From contig DLQL01000077.1 in assembly GCA_002477565.1 (NCBI GenBank), positions 1-41,726 on the forward strand: DNA of 41,726 nt. The letters run 5' to 3'. Below, piece by piece: positions 1 to 6,656 of the stretch. Numbering within the stretch: position 1 is the first letter of the stretch; every line of letters starts with the position of its first letter. Below the pieces are notes generated by a model. That model ran no database searches. It had not been told where the DNA came from and saw only the letters and a list, made by a program, of their open reading frames with translations. This stretch comes from Flavobacteriaceae bacterium UBA7433. GTDB lineage: Bacteria; Bacteroidota; Bacteroidia; Flavobacteriales; Flavobacteriaceae. The position numbers were made by a program, and so were the translations under genes.

Positions 1-1
1 C

Positions 2-2791
2 ATGGAGTTCGTTCACTTGGACTATTACACCGATACATCAAACGTTATTAAATTCTCTCTAATCAGTGCGGATCCTAGGGTAGAAAATGCTTACAGCATT
101 GATGTTGTAAAAGGAAGCTGGCAAACTATTGACATTCCATTGTCAGTATACACTGCCAATTTGGACAGGGTCTTTCAATTCAAAACCGAAGGCAATGGAA
201 CGGTTTATTTGGACAACTTGTATTTCTGGAAAGCACCATCAGATCCTCAAGATTTACAATGGGAAACGGTCGTTTCACCCGGCCATCAATGGCATTATAC
301 ACTTCCAACTTCTGAGCCATCTTCCAACTGGAAAGTGGCGCAGAATGCACCATCAAATTGGTTACAGGGCCCCTCTGGAATTGGCTATGGTGATGAGGAT
401 GACGCAACAATAGTTGGGACCACCGCATCTTTGTTTATGCATACCACTTTTGAAATTCAAAATCTTTCAACGATCAATAGGCTCCTTCTTGATATGGACT
501 ACGACGATGGATTTGTCGCTTATATAAACGGGGTTGAGATCGCCCGAAATTTGGTTTCAGGAAACCCGGTTCCCTACAACCAATTGAGTGATGGTTTGCA
601 TGAAGCACTTCTCTATCGTGGTTTTAGCCCAGAGCGGTATTTTTTAAACAAATCCTTGTTGGTCAACGGAACGAATGTCTTTGCAGTTCAGGTGCACAAT
701 CAGTCGGTCGATTCATCAGATTTGACTGCCCTACCGGTGCTTTCTGCCGAGGTTTATGGAGAAAGCGGGTTTTACAGCGATACTCCATTTTGGTTTGAAA
801 ACCCGGATCCTGAACCAGTGGACTTCAATTTTTACTCTTCAAATTTACCCATGATTTTTTTGCAAACAGCGGGTGGCCAAGGGATTCCTGATGAACCAAA
901 AATTGAGGCTACCATGAAAATAATTGAGCGGCCAGAAGGGCAACGAAATTATGTGTACGATGTCAACACCCCTGATTATTTAAATTTTAACGGACCGATT
1001 AAAATTGAAACCCGCGGTTCGTCTTCTACTTTCTTCTCAAAAAAACAGTACGCTCTGACCACTTATGATGCAATTGGAGAGAAAGACAATGTGAAATTGT
1101 TGGACATGCCAAAAGAAAACGATTGGATTTTGAGTGGGATTGCTTTTGACACCATTTTTATGAGGGATTTTATCAGCTACAAACTGTCCAACAAACTGGG
1201 TCAATACGCTTCGAGAGGCAGGTATTGCGAGGTAGTGCTGAACGATTCTTATCAAGGAATCTATATGTTGCAAGAAAAGTTGAAATCTGATGGCAGTCGA
1301 ATTGATCTCAACAAAATCAAAGCTGATGACACGGTTCTTCCCAAGCTTTCAGGAGGATATATTACAAAGTCCGATAAATGGGAAGGGAATGAATTGGGTT
1401 GGCAGATGCCTAATTATGGAGGATATAACACAGATTTCATAAATGTCCATCCGAGCCCAGAGGATATATTGCCTGTGCAGAGCGACTACATTCAAAGTGT
1501 TTTTCAGAGTTTGGCGTCTACTTCTGCGTCACAAAACAGTTCGCTGATCGATGGCTACCCTTCGATCATTGACATTCCATCATTTGTTGATTTTATGCTT
1601 ATCAATGAATTGTCCTCCAATCCAGATGCCTACCAATTTAGCACCTATTTTCACAAAGACAGAAATGGGAAATTGAGAGCCGGTCCCATATGGGATTTGA
1701 ACTTGACCTTTGGAAATGATTTGTTTTTGTTCGGTTTTGACAGGAGCAAAACGGATCTTTGGCAATTCACTGAAGGGAATAGGGGCGCCAAGTTTTGGAA
1801 TGATTTGTACAACGATCCCGTTTTTAAGTGCTATTTGACCAAACGCTGGAAGGAGTTGACCGCAATCGGGCAACCGCTAAATGAAAACGAGATTTTTGAT
1901 TTGGTAGATGAAACGGCGGTATTGATTTCTGAGTCTGTGGACCGTCAGCAAGCGATTTGGGGCTTCGATCTCCGATTTGAGGAACGCATCAGCAATTTAA
2001 AGTCATTTGTGACGCAGCGCATCCAGTGGATGTCTAATAGGTTGACAAATTCAAGTCTGTGTGACCAAGTCACCACACCCACATTGACGATTTCTAAAAT
2101 TAATTACAACCCACAAGTTGAGGTTGATGAAGATGCAAGTGATTTTGAATTTATTGAAATCACCAATACCTCCAGTTCATCCAAAGATTTGACGGGTGTT
2201 TATTTTGGAGGTCTCGGCTTGACCTATCAATTTCCGAACGGTTATGTCATCGAGGGCAATGCGTCTGTTTTTTTAGCGAATGACAGCCAGACCTTTGAAA
2301 ATACTTATGGATCTGCCCCTTTTGATGAGTTTTCTAGAAGTTTGTCCAATGGTGGCCAAGAATTGGCTTTGTTAGATGGGTACGGAAATCAAATAGATTT
2401 TGTGGATTATGACGACAAATCTCCATGGCCCGAAGAGGCAGATGGAAACGGTTCTTATCTCGAGCTTAGGGATTTAGAGATGGACAACAGTCTTCCTTCG
2501 AGTTGGACCGTACAATCCATCCTTTCAAGTGCTGCTATTGGTGAGGATCCGAAAAAGGGCTTTTTGAGTATTTATCCCAATCCGTTTGATACCTACCTAA
2601 ACATCAGAATAGCAAATGGTGCGAGGTTTGAAAAGTTGACCCTGTGGGATGTGAAGGGAAGGCAAATTGAATCCTACCAAACGGATAAACCAAGCATTGA
2701 ATTGAATTTGGAAGCACTGGAATCGGGGGTTTATTTTATAGAAATCGCAACTGAAAATAGGACTTTTTACAAAAAGCTCATTCGAAAATAG
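2..2791 (+). CDS. Secreted CotH-kinase-family protein with lamin-tail and T9SS sorting domains (5' truncated)
   Basis: The frame is open from the window edge and the first ATG looks internal, so the true start lies upstream. In order the visible 929 residues hold: a carbohydrate-binding-like beta domain (about 1-76, ending GTVYLDNLYFW); a second beta-rich module (about 90-255); a CotH-like domain (about 285-680) with the family hallmarks ETRGSSS, KKQYAL, QGIYMLQEKL, and GPIWDLNLTFGN; a lamin-tail domain (about 700-830); and a C-terminal sorting domain of about 75 residues beginning SIYPNPF and ending KKLIRK. The last feature marks export by the type IX system and cell-surface anchoring or release. 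CotH domains are atypical protein kinases in spore-coat biology; the substrate of secreted flavobacterial versions is not established. The next gene is convergent. Family calls are firm, function is not. Confidence 0.85.
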   Translation: MEFVHLDYYTDTSNVIKFSLISADPRVENAYSIDVVKGSWQTIDIPLSVYTANLDRVFQFKTEGNGTVYLDNLYFWKAPSDPQDLQWETVVSPGHQWHYTLPTSEPSSNWKVAQNAPSNWLQGPSGIGYGDEDDATIVGTTASLFMHTTFEIQNLSTINRLLLDMDYDDGFVAYINGVEIARNLVSGNPVPYNQLSDGLHEALLYRGFSPERYFLNKSLLVNGTNVFAVQVHNQSVDSSDLTALPVLSAEVYGESGFYSDTPFWFENPDPEPVDFNFYSSNLPMIFLQTAGGQGIPDEPKIEATMKIIERPEGQRNYVYDVNTPDYLNFNGPIKIETRGSSSTFFSKKQYALTTYDAIGEKDNVKLLDMPKENDWILSGIAFDTIFMRDFISYKLSNKLGQYASRGRYCEVVLNDSYQGIYMLQEKLKSDGSRIDLNKIKADDTVLPKLSGGYITKSDKWEGNELGWQMPNYGGYNTDFINVHPSPEDILPVQSDYIQSVFQSLASTSASQNSSLIDGYPSIIDIPSFVDFMLINELSSNPDAYQFSTYFHKDRNGKLRAGPIWDLNLTFGNDLFLFGFDRSKTDLWQFTEGNRGAKFWNDLYNDPVFKCYLTKRWKELTAIGQPLNENEIFDLVDETAVLISESVDRQQAIWGFDLRFEERISNLKSFVTQRIQWMSNRLTNSSLCDQVTTPTLTISKINYNPQVEVDEDASDFEFIEITNTSSSSKDLTGVYFGGLGLTYQFPNGYVIEGNASVFLANDSQTFENTYGSAPFDEFSRSLSNGGQELALLDGYGNQIDFVDYDDKSPWPEEADGNGSYLELRDLEMDNSLPSSWTVQSILSSAAIGEDPKKGFLSIYPNPFDTYLNIRIANGARFEKLTLWDVKGRQIESYQTDKPSIELNLEALESGVYFIEIATENRTFYKKLIRK

Positions 2792-2878
2792 ACAAAGACA
2801 AATCGTTGTTTGTTTGGCAGCAGCTTGAACGCTGCGCGCCCGTGCGCCTTGGTTTCTTTTGATGCAAAGTTTTTAGGT

Positions 2879-3184
2879 TTATGATTCCGTTTTGTTCCCT
2901 GTTGCGGCAGCCATCATAGCCATATTTCTCGTGTGCTCAGCTTCTTTTTCTTTTTTTTCAATTTCATCAATTTGTTGAAATATTGCCGCATTGTGTCTGT
3001 TCACTTTTCCTGACATAGTGAAAAGGTCAATAAGCGCCCAGATTCCCAAACCCCCCAAAGTGATCCAATACAAAATTTGGATTCCCCATTTTCCAAGATA
3101 TGCATAATGAGCACCTAAAAAAAACCATAATAAATAAGCTGTCCCTGTTGATTTTACTTTTGACTGAAGGTAATGTTTGTTCAT
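2879..3184 (-). CDS. TM2 domain-containing membrane protein
   Basis: This 101-residue protein has a TM2 domain at about residues 12-58: two membrane helices (AYLLWFFLGAHYAYLG and WGIQILYWITLGGLGIWALIDLF) joined by a short turn and followed by the typical D-L-F motif. A charged, probably coiled tail rich in K and E follows. TM2 proteins are small inner-membrane proteins of unknown role in bacteria. It starts at an ATG, runs convergently toward the CotH-like gene, and is transcribed away from the gene-free stretch that follows. No partner gene is obvious. Family assignment is secure, function unknown. Confidence 0.8.
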   Translation of the reverse strand: MNKHYLQSKVKSTGTAYLLWFFLGAHYAYLGKWGIQILYWITLGGLGIWALIDLFTMSGKVNRHNAAIFQQIDEIEKKEKEAEHTRNMAMMAAATGNKTES

Positions 3185-3246
3185 TGTTTGGTGGTTTTAA
3201 TTGGTCCTACTGCTGTTTTGACAAATTCCGATTTTATTTTCTTGTT

Positions 3247-3324
3247 TTAACGGCAAACAAAATTCGAATATTTAAACATATCATATTTTAGAAAGATATA
3301 CAACCGCATGTTGGATGCCGTCAA
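3247..3324. repeat. Imperfect inverted repeat in gene-free DNA
   Basis: Positions 3247-3266 and the reverse complement of 3305-3324 agree at about 15 of 20 bases, sharing the core ACGGCA and the end CG. The 38-base centre is AT-rich. The stretch 3185-3540 holds no convincing gene, so the repeat may be an RNA structure, a remnant of a mobile piece, or chance. The motif GTTGGAT at 3310-3316 fits the GTTRRRY core of integron attC sites, but the opposite arm does not carry the matching RYYYAAC, so I do not call an attC. Confidence 0.35.
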
Positions 3325-3360
3325 TTTTTTGTTTGATGAATCCACTGCCACTGTTTTTGT

Positions 3361-3381
3361 AGCCAAGCGGTTGGCTTTTTT
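3361..3381 (+). terminator. Orphan intrinsic terminator
   Basis: AGCCAA and TTGGCT form a 6-bp stem around the loop GCGG, followed by a run of six T on the plus strand. No plus-strand gene ends upstream of it; the nearest gene on that side points the other way. It could end a short unannotated transcript from 3185-3360 or be left over from a lost gene. Confidence 0.5.
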
Positions 3382-3485
3382 CAAACCCGATTTGCATGAG
3401 GGTGTTTTGTGTTGGAGCATGAAAGATTGAAATGGGGCTATTTTGAAGAAGTTTTGTTCTTCATAGAAAAAAAACTTATGTAACG

Positions 3486-3517
3486 TTTGCTTCTCATTTT
3501 TAAATAATTTAAGTTTG
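3486..3517 (+). promoter_or_regulatory. Bacteroidetes-type promoter of the membrane protein-XRE operon
   Basis: TTTG at 3486-3489, a 20-base spacer and TAAGTTTG at 3510-3517 fit the Bacteroidetes housekeeping promoter (TTTG, 19-21 bases, TAnnTTTG). Transcription would start near 3524, leaving a leader of about 17 bases before the ATG at 3541. A GTG at 3517 in frame with the gene lies inside this -7 box and is therefore not the start. Confidence 0.65.
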
Positions 3518-3540
3518 TGTCTCACTTATACACGAACATT

Positions 3541-3933
3541 ATGGAAAATAACATCATACCAATTTTTGGAATTTTAACAGGAATTATTGTGCCAGTGGCC
3601 GTATTTATTTGGCTGTATTACGAAGGCAAGGGGAAGAGAGAAACTGTGCTAGAAATCGCCAAACATTTGGATGATCCTGCCAAATTGGAGGAATTATTGG
3701 GTGTTTTTGAGGAGCGAAAAAAAGAACCCATTGACTACCGAAGAGGCGGCGTTATTACAATTTTTGTAGGTGTCGGAATCTGGTTTTTAGGTTTTTTTGC
3801 CCTGGGCTCTTTGTTTCAAGGCATTGGGTTTTTAGTTGGTTTTATTGGACTGGGCACCCTGATTGCTGGATACCTCTACCCAAATACAGGAAAAGAACTT
3901 ACGAACGCGGTTGAAGAGTTTGAAAAGAAATAG
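3541..3933 (+). CDS. Small membrane protein (DUF6249-like), partner of the XRE gene
   Basis: The start is the ATG at 3541 (MENNIIPIF), giving 130 residues. The protein has an N-terminal helix (about 5-27), a charged cytoplasmic segment rich in K and E (about 28-66), and two further helices (about 67-86 and 92-110) rich in glycine and phenylalanine. This pattern resembles DUF6249 proteins, whose function is not known. The stop lies two bases before the TTG of an XRE-type regulator, so the two are almost certainly one operon under the promoter at 3486-3517. Membrane protein plus small XRE regulator pairs are common in Bacteroidetes; by analogy the protein may sense an envelope or membrane condition, but that is inference. 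Confidence 0.75.
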   Translation: MENNIIPIFGILTGIIVPVAVFIWLYYEGKGKRETVLEIAKHLDDPAKLEELLGVFEERKKEPIDYRRGGVITIFVGVGIWFLGFFALGSLFQGIGFLVGFIGLGTLIAGYLYPNTGKELTNAVEEFEKK

Positions 3934-3935
3934 CC

Positions 3936-4148
3936 TTGGGAAAGCACCACAAAAAACTTTTAAACAATCTGGAGCATCTCAGGAAATCTGCGGGTTTGAC
4001 CCAACAAGAACTTTCAGTTGCCGCGGAGGTTTCTAGAAAAAGCATCAATGCCATTGAGAACGGCATTTACATTCCGTCTACTGTTTTGGCATTAAAGATT
4101 GCAAAAACAATCAATTGCACAGTTGAGGACTTGTTTGCATTGCCTTAA
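3936..4148 (+). CDS. Small XRE-family DNA-binding regulator
   Basis: This 70-residue protein is almost entirely one helix-turn-helix domain: LRKSAGLTQQELSVAAEVSRKSINAIENGIYIPS, followed by LALKIAKTINCTVEDLFALP. It matches the short YozG-like Cro/C1 regulators. No ATG is available; an in-frame stop at 3921-3923 leaves TTG at 3936 as the best start, only two bases after the preceding stop, which implies translational coupling to the membrane protein. It probably regulates its own operon. The target operator is not visible with confidence. Confidence 0.8.
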   Translation: MGKHHKKLLNNLEHLRKSAGLTQQELSVAAEVSRKSINAIENGIYIPSTVLALKIAKTINCTVEDLFALP

Positions 4149-4193
4149 TTTTCTCCGCTAGGATCTGTAAATCATCCGGTTTGGGGCCTGGGA

Positions 4194-4216
4194 AATAGAG
4201 GAGTAGTCTCCCTATT
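4194..4216. other. Hairpin between convergent genes
   Basis: AATAG and GGAG pair with CTCC and CTATT around a TAGT loop, with one bulged A. The hairpin lies between the ends of the XRE gene and the PH-like gene, where a two-way terminator would sit. Neither strand has a strong T-run, so termination is uncertain. Confidence 0.3.
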
Positions 4217-4242
4217 AAAAGTGTGCCAATAAACCAGGTCAT

Positions 4243-4647
4243 TTACACGACGGATTTGGAGAACAGGTATTCTTTTGTCCGGTCATCTAACTTCGCAACT
4301 TTTTCCATTCCTTTTAACTGAGCTTTTAGTTTCAACTTCCTGCCGTTGGAAAAAGTGAATTTTAACGGCGCTTGCAATAGTCCTTTTGACAATTTTAGTT
4401 TTTCAATCTCATTCCAAGTAAAATAATCAGATGTATCTGGTTTCCCGAAGAACGTAAGCTTGTGATAATGCATGCCCTTATCGGTGACAGCGACAAAATA
4501 AATCCTTATGGCAAATGCAAATAATGGTCCAATTAAAAAATACCAGCCCCAAGAAGGGGTGTATTGAGCTTGAAAGAATCCAATTAGCTCTTCACCAGAT
4601 TGTAGTTTCGGTAGGATAAGTTCGTCTCTTGCTTTTTCTTTTTTCAT
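4243..4647 (-). CDS. Small PH-like-domain membrane protein
   Basis: I place the start at the ATG ending at 4647 (MKKEKARDEL), giving 134 residues; the earlier option three codons upstream is a TTG. A hydrophobic segment (about 28-52, GWYFLIGPLFAFAIRIYFVAVT) precedes a beta-rich part with HYHKLTFFGKP, YFTWNEIEKLKLSKG and FTFSNGRKLKLKAQL. This is the layout of bacterial PH-like domains, which bind membranes or partner proteins. It runs convergently toward the XRE gene. No specific function can be given. Confidence 0.6.
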   Translation of the reverse strand: MKKEKARDELILPKLQSGEELIGFFQAQYTPSWGWYFLIGPLFAFAIRIYFVAVTDKGMHYHKLTFFGKPDTSDYFTWNEIEKLKLSKGLLQAPLKFTFSNGRKLKLKAQLKGMEKVAKLDDRTKEYLFSKSVV

Positions 4648-4795
4648 ATTGTTCAATTGTTTGGGTAGTACCTGTTTTTAATGTTGTCCAACGTCAGTAC
4701 ATGGCGAATATACATAAAAAGTAAAAATGTTCATTCAGTGAGTGGCTTATTTGGTGCTTTCCAGGATTTTATCCACAGTTTTGCGGTGCTTCAAA

Positions 4796-4812
4796 GTGGA
4801 GACGCCGGGAAT
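4796..4812. repeat. Exact 17-bp copy of the tmRNA 3' end
   Basis: The 17 bases at 4796-4812 are identical to 4957-4973, the end of the tmRNA gene. Weaker matching continues on the low-coordinate side of both copies (GGT-GCTT then GTGG against GGTTGCTT then GTGG). The tmRNA 3' end is a well-known integration site for phages and islands, so this may be an old attachment-site copy or the scar of a lost element. No integrase lies nearby in the window. Confidence 0.6.
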
Positions 4813-4886
4813 GAATGCCGTCTTTCCCTGGCCTCCCGCTTGGGATATGTCCTGATCCTGTTCTTACAGACCCGCAGTCTTAAAAT

Positions 4887-4921
4887 AAAAAATCTGCTCA
4901 AGCAAGCTTGGCAGATTTTTT
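4887..4921 (-). terminator. Intrinsic terminator of the tmRNA gene
   Basis: An 11-base arm (six A then TCTGC) pairs perfectly with GCAGA plus six T, with a further CAAG/CTTG inner stem. On the minus strand it lies 37 bases past the tmRNA 3' end and finishes in a T-run, as expected for the terminator of that gene. It is symmetrical enough to work on both strands. Together with the repeat at 4796-4812 it is the only structure seen in the gene-free stretch 4648-4957. Confidence 0.75.
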
Positions 4922-4957
4922 GTTTTTAATCCTGATGAGTATCAGGTTGCTTTATCG

Positions 4958-5346
4958 TGGAGACGCCGGGAATCGAACCCGGGTCCAAACAAGCAATCGC
5001 AAGGCTTTCTACATGCGTAGTTTTTAATTAATTTTCGATCTTGAGCCGCTTAAAAACAAGCTACGCAAGACTTAGCTTCTTTATTTCGGAAGGGCACCGA
5101 AGCTTGCCGTTCCTAGAATTCCATTTACGACACCTCTGAGTGGAACGCCGAAATTCAAGGCTTTCCGGAGATGTAAAGCTTTCTCACCTTGTGAGACTAG
5201 GCCAATCCTACTGTGATTCGGATTAAGCAGCTAAAGCGTAGTTATCTTCGCCGTGTAAAAAAGTGAAACAAAGTTTTACGAGGTCTGTTTCCTTGCTCGG
5301 CATGCTTACATATTGATTGGTCTCGCTGTCAAAACCAGTCGTCCCC
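4958..5346 (-). ncRNA. ssrA: Transfer-messenger RNA
   Basis: The 5' end (GGGGACG, then GACUGGUUUUGACAGC) and the 3' end (CGUCUCC plus discriminator A) form the 7-bp acceptor stem with one G-U pair. The T arm (GGGUUCGAUUCCC) is intact, and CCA is not encoded. Length is about 389 nt. The tag reading frame at 5223-5252 gives GEDNYALAA followed by TAA, close to tags of other Bacteroidetes. With SmpB, tmRNA frees stalled ribosomes and marks the broken product for proteolysis. A good -7 box lies at 5367-5374 and a strong terminator at 4887-4921. Confidence 0.97.
5223..5252 (-). other. tmRNA tag-peptide reading frame
   Basis: On the minus strand the codons from GGC (5252-5250) to TAA (5225-5223) read GEDNYALAA and stop. 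With the alanine carried by the tmRNA itself the full tag would be A-GEDNYALAA. The terminal ALAA is the usual signal for ClpXP-type proteolysis. Confidence 0.9.
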
Positions 5347-5366
5347 AATACATGTGATTGGTTTTG

Positions 5367-5374
5367 CAAAATTA
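5367..5374 (-). promoter_or_regulatory. Probable -7 box of the tmRNA promoter
   Basis: The minus strand reads TAATTTTG, a perfect TAnnTTTG, 21 bases before the mature tmRNA 5' end. No TTTG is found at the expected -33 distance. A second minus-strand box (TATATTTG, 5416-5423) lies further upstream. Confidence 0.45.
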
Positions 5375-5454
5375 AGAAAATAATAAGGATTTGAGTCGAT
5401 CTCTTTGCGTTAATTCAAATATATTCGCAGTACCGAGAATTTGTAAGAAACAAA

Positions 5455-5697
5455 ATGCAAGACCCAAAAGACGTTTTAAAAACCCTCGCCCACACCCAGA
5501 TGCCTTATGGTAAATTCAAAGGGGTCGATCTTATTGATCTGCCCGAACCGTATATTGTTTGGTACCACAGCAAAGGATTTCCAAAGGGGAAAATAGGCAC
5601 CCTTTTGGGCTTGGTTTACGAGCTCAAACTAAATGGTTTGGAACACCTGGTTCACAAAATCAAAAAGCAAAGCCAGCCTCTTCCAAAAAGAGGTTAA
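5455..5697 (+). CDS. DUF3820 family protein
   Basis: This 80-residue protein carries the DUF3820 signature MPYGKFKGVDLIDLPEPYIVWY at about residues 17-38, followed by GFPKGKIGTLLGLVYELKLNGL. Family members are short, soluble and of unknown biochemistry, sometimes labelled as possible quorum-sensing-regulated virulence factors on weak grounds. The stop codon overlaps that of the convergent kdsA by two bases, with no room for a terminator. Family membership is firm; function is unknown. Confidence 0.8.
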   Translation: MQDPKDVLKTLAHTQMPYGKFKGVDLIDLPEPYIVWYHSKGFPKGKIGTLLGLVYELKLNGLEHLVHKIKKQSQPLPKRG

Positions 5698-6515
5698 TGC
5701 AACTTGTTGATGGTTTTGCGAATCGCCACTAAATTTGTCAACAGCTTTTCCAAATGTTGGAGGTCCAACATATTGGCGCCGTCGGATTTGGCATTTGCCG
5801 GGTCAAAATGTGTTTCCAAGAACAAACCGTCTACGCCTGTTGCAATTCCTGCACGGGCAATGGTTTCAATCATGTCAGGCCTTCCTCCAGTCACGCCACT
5901 GCTTTGGTTGGGTTGTTGCAGCGAATGGGTCACGTCCAATACCGTCGGTGCAAAGGCTTTCATTTCTGGAATGCCGCGAAAATCGACCACCATGTCTTGG
6001 TAGCCAAACATGGTCCCTCGGTCTGTGATCCACGCTTTGTCATTGCCGCTGTCTTTTACTTTTTGTACGGCATGTTGCATCGCTCCGGGACTCATAAACT
6101 GTCCTTTCTTGAGATTGATGACCTTGCCCGTTTTTGCAGCAGCGACCAGCAAATCGGTTTGACGGACCAAAAACGCAGGTATCTGTAAGACGTCTACATA
6201 GGCCGCTGCCATTGCTGCATCCTCGTTGGTGTGGATGTCTGTCACTGTGGGAATGTCAAAGGCTTCCGATACCTTACGGAGTATTTTGAGTGCCTTTTCG
6301 TCTCCGATTCCCGTAAAACTATCGATGCGAGACCGGTTGGCCTTTTTGTAACTTCCTTTGAAAACCAAAGGGATTTCGAGTTTGTCAGTCACGGCTACCA
6401 AGCGTTCTGCAATGCGCATAGCCATTTCCTCTCCTTCGATGGCACAGGGGCCTGCCAAAAGAAAAAAATTGCCGCTCTCCGTGTGTTTTATTTTGGGAAT
6501 CTGCTTCAAATCCAT
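5694..6515 (-). CDS. kdsA: 3-deoxy-8-phosphooctulonate (Kdo-8-P) synthase
   Basis: KdsA condenses phosphoenolpyruvate with arabinose 5-phosphate to give Kdo-8-phosphate, the precursor of the inner-core sugar of LPS. The 273 residues fit the family. Visible motifs are LLAGPCAIE (19-27), FKGSYKKANRS, ATP-independent barrel motifs LQIPAFLVRQTDL, INLKKGQFMSPGAM, DVTHSLQ and FLETHFDPANAKSDG. Cys24 stands where the metal-independent E. coli enzyme has Asn, and the other ligands (His in THS, Glu in LETH, Asp in SDG) are present, so this should be the metal-dependent class. A TATCTTTG -7 box lies at 6533-6540. Other Kdo genes are not in the window. Confidence 0.96.
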   Translation of the reverse strand: MDLKQIPKIKHTESGNFFLLAGPCAIEGEEMAMRIAERLVAVTDKLEIPLVFKGSYKKANRSRIDSFTGIGDEKALKILRKVSEAFDIPTVTDIHTNEDAAMAAAYVDVLQIPAFLVRQTDLLVAAAKTGKVINLKKGQFMSPGAMQHAVQKVKDSGNDKAWITDRGTMFGYQDMVVDFRGIPEMKAFAPTVLDVTHSLQQPNQSSGVTGGRPDMIETIARAGIATGVDGLFLETHFDPANAKSDGANMLDLQHLEKLLTNLVAIRKTINKLH

Positions 6516-6532
6516 GGGATGTCTTTTTTTTG

Positions 6533-6540
6533 CAAAGATA
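6533..6540 (-). promoter_or_regulatory. Probable -7 box of kdsA
   Basis: The minus strand reads TATCTTTG, a perfect TAnnTTTG, 17 bases upstream of the kdsA ATG, which would give a leader of about 10 bases. The -33 region is a poor match, so this is a moderate call. Confidence 0.45.
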
Positions 6541-6656
6541 CATTTTTAGCCGTTAATTTTCAGCGCAGCTACCAAAATCATTTTTCCTAGGGTCCCCGAA
6601 TAAAAACGGCTTCTATTTGCGATTATTCCTTATTTTTACACTTTAGAGCTCTGTCC

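Noticed and set aside
3244..3320. Integron attC-like site
   Set aside because: GTTGGAT fits the GTTRRRY core, but the pairing arm reads AAACAAA instead of RYYYAAC, and no integrase or cassette series is present.
3247..3525. Minus-strand open frame of 92 codons in the gene-free stretch
   Set aside because: It covers the terminator hairpin, the inverted repeat and the promoter of the neighbouring operon, has a lysine- and phenylalanine-rich random composition and no recognisable domain. I treat it as non-coding, though a short remnant of a gene cannot be excluded.
3517..3540. GTG start eight codons upstream for the small membrane protein
   Set aside because: The GTG lies inside the -7 promoter box and would be upstream of the predicted transcription start.
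4681..4929. Plus-strand open frame of 82 codons
   Set aside because: It reads through the copy of the tmRNA 3' end and the terminator hairpin. The translation has no family features.
5690..5700. Shared stop codons of convergent genes (also at 23056-23059)
   Set aside because: Two tail-to-tail pairs overlap by two bases at their stops (TTAA and TTAG). This is seen in compact genomes and needs no special explanation.
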